A stretch of 64,000 nt of DNA. It comes from Burkholderia sp. Ac-20365 (GTDB lineage: Bacteria > Pseudomonadota > Gammaproteobacteria > Burkholderiales > Burkholderiaceae). Position numbers and translations under genes: made by a program. This document shows positions 60,919-64,000 of the stretch, piece after piece (within the stretch, counting starts at the first letter, position 1; the number at the start of each line of letters is the position of its first letter). The notes beneath the pieces are model-generated. The model saw only the letters and a program-made list of their open reading frames with translations, was not told where the DNA came from and did not search any database. Location: positions 124,001 through 188,000 of the forward strand of contig NZ_JAAGPI010000010.1 in assembly GCF_017104715.1 (NCBI RefSeq). Direction: 5' to 3'.

Positions 60919-62180
60919 CGAGCCGTCTTATGGTCAACGCACGCAGTCTCCGCGCCCTCGACTGGCTCAACTTCTTCGTCGCCAACGTGCAGACGGGATT
61001 CGGGCCGTTCATTGCTTCCTACCTCGCGTCGCACAAGTGGACGCAGGGCGAGATCGGTCTCGCGCTCTCCGTCGGCACGATCAGCGCGATGGTGAGCCAG
61101 GTGCCGGGCGGCGCCGCTGTCGATGCGTTACGCAACAAGAAAGGCGCTGCCGCCTGGGCGATCATCGCGATCATTCTGAGTGCCGTGCTGCTCGCGGCGA
61201 GCCCGACGGTGCTGCCCGTGATGGCCGCCGAAGTCTTCCACGGCTTCGCGAGCTGCATGCTGGTGCCGGCGATGGCGGCGATCTCGTTCGCGCTGGTCGG
61301 CCGCGCAGATCTCGGCGACCGGCTGGGGCGCAATGCACGCTGGGCGTCGATTGGCAGCGCCGTTGCGGCGGGGCTGATGGGTCTCTTTGGCGAGTATTTT
61401 TCGGCACGCGCGGTGTTCTGGCTGACGGCGGTGCTCGCGGCGCCTGCGCTGATCGCGTTGTCGATGATCACGATGCCCGAGCATCCGCCAATGCCTGCGC
61501 ATTCGCCTGCGAAGAAACGCGACGACGAGGAGAAGGAATCGATCTTCGAGTTGCTGCGCGACAAGCGCATGTTGATTTTCGCGGCGTGTGTGGTGCTGTT
61601 CCACTTGTCCAATGCGGCGATGCTCAACCTTGCTGCGGGTGAAGTGACGGCGGGCATGGGCGACAACGTGCAGCTCGTGATTGCCGCGTGCATCATCGTG
61701 CCGCAGGCGATTGTGGCGATGTTGTCGCCGTGGGTTGGGCGGACTGCCCAGCGATGGGGACGGCGGCCTGTGCTGTTGATCGGGTTTTCTGCTTTGCCCG
61801 TGCGGGCTTTGCTCTTTGCTGGCGTTAGCAGCCCTTATCTGCTCGTGCCGGTGCAGATGCTCGATGGGATCAGCGCTGCTGTGTTCGGTGTGATGCTGCC
61901 GTTGATTGCCGCCGATGTTGCTGGCGGTAAGGGGCGCTATAACCTCACTATCGGCCTGTTTGGGCTCGCGGCCGGGATCGGGGCTACGCTCTCTACTGCT
62001 GTCGCTGGCTTTATTGCGGATCGGTTTGGGAATGCTGTGAGCTTTTTTGGGCTTGCAGCGGCGGGGGCTCTCGCAGTGTTGCTTGTTTGGGCTGCTATGC
62101 CTGAGACTCGCGATGCTGAAGGTGGTAAGCAGGAGGAGCCTGCACCCGCTTCGTCGTCTTCTACTTCTGAAGCGGGGTGA
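60915..62180 (+). CDS. MFS transporter
   Basis: 421 residues with about 12 helices: FFVANVQTGFGPFIASYLASHKWTQGEIGLALSVGT in the first two, PGGAAVDALRNKKG loop, a charged central loop (PAKKRDDEEKESIFELLRDKRM) and a Ser-rich C-terminal tail. The substrate is unknown. It is translationally coupled to the PRC-barrel lipoprotein, which may be an accessory. Codons in the last 300 bases become markedly T-ending (GTT, GCT, GGG), as at other genes flanking the repeat element. Confidence 0.85.
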   Translation: MTSRLMVNARSLRALDWLNFFVANVQTGFGPFIASYLASHKWTQGEIGLALSVGTISAMVSQVPGGAAVDALRNKKGAAAWAIIAIILSAVLLAASPTVLPVMAAEVFHGFASCMLVPAMAAISFALVGRADLGDRLGRNARWASIGSAVAAGLMGLFGEYFSARAVFWLTAVLAAPALIALSMITMPEHPPMPAHSPAKKRDDEEKESIFELLRDKRMLIFAACVVLFHLSNAAMLNLAAGEVTAGMGDNVQLVIAACIIVPQAIVAMLSPWVGRTAQRWGRRPVLLIGFSALPVRALLFAGVSSPYLLVPVQMLDGISAAVFGVMLPLIAADVAGGKGRYNLTIGLFGLAAGIGATLSTAVAGFIADRFGNAVSFFGLAAAGALAVLLVWAAMPETRDAEGGKQEEPAPASSSSTSEAG

Positions 62181-62228
62181 GTGAGGTTGGTTTTGTCTGG
62201 GACGCTTGGTCGGTGTTTTTGGCTTCAT

Positions 62229-62885
62229 CGCTGGCATCCGCGATTTGCCTTGCCTGCTTCACGCGTCGCCCCTGTGCGGGGCGGCACTTACTTTCTTTGC
62301 CGCCGCAAAGAAAGTAAGCAAAGAAAGCGGGCTAACACCGCCCGTACTTGACCACCGCCTGAGGGCCCCCAACGGGTCCTCCACTTCAAACGGCAATCTG
62401 CCATTCATTGCCCGTTGCCAGCGCCTTGAACAGGCGCCTCACCCACTTCAATCACCCGAAACACAGCCAGCGGCTGCGAATGGTTAATGCCGCCCAGGTG
62501 GCAAACTGTGTGTCGGTCGTAGTGCTTCACCCGGCAGCGCTCCTACGACACCGATCGTGTTTTTCAGTCCGGAGTGAAAGGCATAAGCCGCGAAAACCTA
62601 CACACAGTTTGCCGCTATGGAACGTGGGAGATGCGATCGCGCCAGTGGCAACGCGAGAGTGTGAAGCGGGTGATGAGCCAATTCGAAGCATTGGCAACGG
62701 GCATCGAGAACAGCGATGCCGCGAACAGGACGGGGCCGCTGGGGGCCCGTGGGCAACAACAAAGAACTGGCGGTGTTCAGCGGCTTTCTTTTGCCTACTT
62801 TTCTTTGCCGCGGCAAAGAAAAGTAGGTGCCGCCCCGCACAGGGGCGACGCTTGAAGCAGGCAAAACAAATCGCGGATGCCAGCA
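62229..62885. repeat. Nested-palindrome intergenic element, copy 3
   Basis: 657 bp in the same orientation as copy 2 and highly similar to it. Ends at 62229-62242 and 62872-62884; left hairpin 62287-62318 (14-bp stem), right perfect 34-bp palindrome 62794-62827. The central section (about 62500-62700) is almost identical to copy 2. It lies between two convergent transporter genes. No reading frame matches a known protein. Confidence 0.92.
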
Positions 62886-62937
62886 AAAGCGACAACAAGA
62901 CCAAACCAAACCAGCGTCGCAGACAAACAAAAACCCA

Positions 62938-64000
62938 CTAATCGATTGGCCTCCCAGCAGTCTCACGAACAAACGGCAGAGCCAACAAAGAAACCACCCC
63001 ACACCCAATCAGATACCACGCCGGCGCGAGCGTATTCCCTGACAACTGAATCAGCCACGTAGCAAAAAACTGCGCGAATCCACCAAAAATCGACACCCCG
63101 AGACAATAAACAATCGACATCCCGGTAGCGCGTATTTCACGCGGAAACATCTCCGGCAACATGACGATATTAGGCACCGCAGTGAACGCAACAAGCACAC
63201 CCAGCACAGCAACAACAGCAAGCAGAACAGGCACAGTAGGCACGGCATTGATAACCATAAAAGCCGGATACACAGCCGCAATCAACAACACCCGCGAAAC
63301 CCACAGCACGCGCTTGCGCCCATACCGATCAGACAGAGAACCCGCAAACGGCGAACAGATAACCGTCACAAACGCAGCCGTCCACGACGCCCACAACGCG
63401 AGCGACATCGGCAGATGCAAAATCTTGATCGCGTAAGTGGACAGATAAAACAACACGATATAGTTCGCAGCAGTTCCGCCAATCGTCGTCACGACCCCCG
63501 CCGTAATCGCACCCATATGCGTGCCAAATATCTCACGCACCGGCTTCGCAACGGTTGAAGCCTCAAGCACCGGCACGTCCGACGAAGCTGCCGGCATCGG
63601 CAAGGTTTCATCCAGATGCCGCCGGATGTACACACCAATCGGACCCATCGCCATACCGATCACGAACGGCACGCGCCAGCCCCAACTCTCCAGCGCATGC
63701 GTCGACAGCATCGCCGCGAGCGCGACGCCGAGCAGCGAGCCGACCACCGTGTTCAAGCCCTGACTCACGAACTGCCAGCTGCCGTAAAAGCCACGCGTGC
63801 GGTCGCTGCCGTACTCCATCAGCAACGACGTCGATGCGCCGATCTCGCCGCCCAGCGCAAAGCCCTGAATCAGCCGAGCAAGAATCACGAGCACAGGCGC
63901 GGCGAGCCCGATCGCCGCATACGTCGGCGCAAACGCGATGATCGCCGAGCCGAGCGTCATCAGCCACAACGTGAGGCTCATCGCCGCCTTGCGGCCCGCG
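62938..64000 (-). CDS. MHS-family MFS symporter (5' part outside the window)
   Basis: At least 353 residues to the window edge. AGRKAAMSLTLWLMTLGSAIIAF, ARLIQGFALGGEIGASTSLLMEY and SLSDRYGRKRVLW are typical of metabolite:H+ symporters such as citrate, shikimate or proline/betaine carriers. The start lies beyond 64000. The terminal 350 coding bases are strongly T-rich on the coding strand toward the repeat element. Confidence 0.88.
   Translation of the reverse strand, partial: AGRKAAMSLTLWLMTLGSAIIAFAPTYAAIGLAAPVLVILARLIQGFALGGEIGASTSLLMEYGSDRTRGFYGSWQFVSQGLNTVVGSLLGVALAAMLSTHALESWGWRVPFVIGMAMGPIGVYIRRHLDETLPMPAASSDVPVLEASTVAKPVREIFGTHMGAITAGVVTTIGGTAANYIVLFYLSTYAIKILHLPMSLALWASWTAAFVTVICSPFAGSLSDRYGRKRVLWVSRVLLIAAVYPAFMVINAVPTVPVLLAVVAVLGVLVAFTAVPNIVMLPEMFPREIRATGMSIVYCLGVSIFGGFAQFFATWLIQLSGNTLAPAWYLIGCGVVSLLALPFVRETAGRPID

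Noticed and set aside
30130..62885. Insertion sequences at the three repeat copies
   Set aside because: Terminal inverted repeats exist, but there is no transposase frame, no clear target-site duplication, and the interior is palindromic throughout; called as non-coding elements instead.

Overview
The window looks like chromosomal DNA of a member of the Burkholderiaceae, most likely Paraburkholderia or Caballeronia. This is inferred from the high GC content, the dense small operons, the many MocR/GntR/LysR/AraC regulators next to catabolic genes, the FlhDC-type motility control, the complete histidine-utilisation operon and the protein sequences themselves. No rRNA, tRNA, CRISPR array, transposase or phage gene was recognised. 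One CDS runs off each edge.

Region 1 (about 1-21.7 kb) is a large accessory catabolic locus. A MocR regulator (586-1989, minus) is divergent from a three-gene plus operon: a DUF4147/MOFRL glycerate-kinase-like protein, an enolase homologue that lacks key catalytic residues, and an ornithine-cyclodeaminase-family protein. This operon meets an 11-gene minus operon at a 21-bp-stem bidirectional terminator (6060-6112). In transcription order the minus operon encodes ATP-dependent hydantoinase/lactamase-like HyuA and HyuB, RidA, a polar amino-acid ABC importer (binding protein, ATPase, two permeases), a DadA-like FAD oxidoreductase, a proline-racemase-fold protein with a Ser/Cys pair, an AroE-like dehydrogenase and a second proline-racemase-fold protein with the usual Cys/Cys pair. 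An SDR and a 4-oxalocrotonate-tautomerase-like protein are divergent from it, followed by two FadR-type GntR regulators. Three copies of TTGTCG-N9-CGAC(A/T)(A/T) lie in these promoters and probably form the operators. The set suggests import of a cyclic or D-configured nitrogen compound, ring opening, epimerisation, oxidation and entry of a C3/C4 fragment into metabolism. The substrate cannot be read from the sequence, and I do not recognise this exact combination as a described pathway.

Region 2 (21.8-38 kb) is a mosaic of ordinary small units: ArsR plus an Old Yellow Enzyme; GNAT; a LysE exporter; a FUSC membrane protein; a MocR coupled to a small HTH protein and divergent from an FdhF/YdeP molybdoenzyme; an AraC regulator coupled to a DUF3857 transglutaminase-like exoprotein; a DHA2 MFS pump; and an aminotransferase divergent from a LysR regulator.

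Region 3 (38-47 kb) is a motility and signalling block: an EAL protein, a chemoreceptor, flhD-flhC and a second flhD-like gene, a PAS histidine kinase/NarL-type response regulator pair, and an FNR-type regulator with its cysteine cluster. An almost identical 31-bp motif lies about 110 bp upstream of both flhD and the FNR-type gene.

Region 4 (47-55.7 kb) is the hut operon hutH-hutC-hutU-hutD-hutI-hutF-hutG, with HutC-type TTGTATATACAA palindromes upstream of hutH. Region 5 (55.8-64 kb) holds an SDR epimerase, a small membrane protein, a purine-type permease, a PRC-barrel lipoprotein coupled to an MFS transporter, and the 3' part of an MHS-family symporter.

Three copies of a roughly 657-bp non-coding element (30130-30787, 57199-57855, 62229-62885) were found. 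Each is a nested, imperfect palindrome with 13-14-bp terminal inverted repeats. Each sits between two convergent genes, and the flanking DNA shows a T/G-rich drift of the coding strand on both sides. This element family, and the Region 1 catabolic locus, are the most interesting things in the window.
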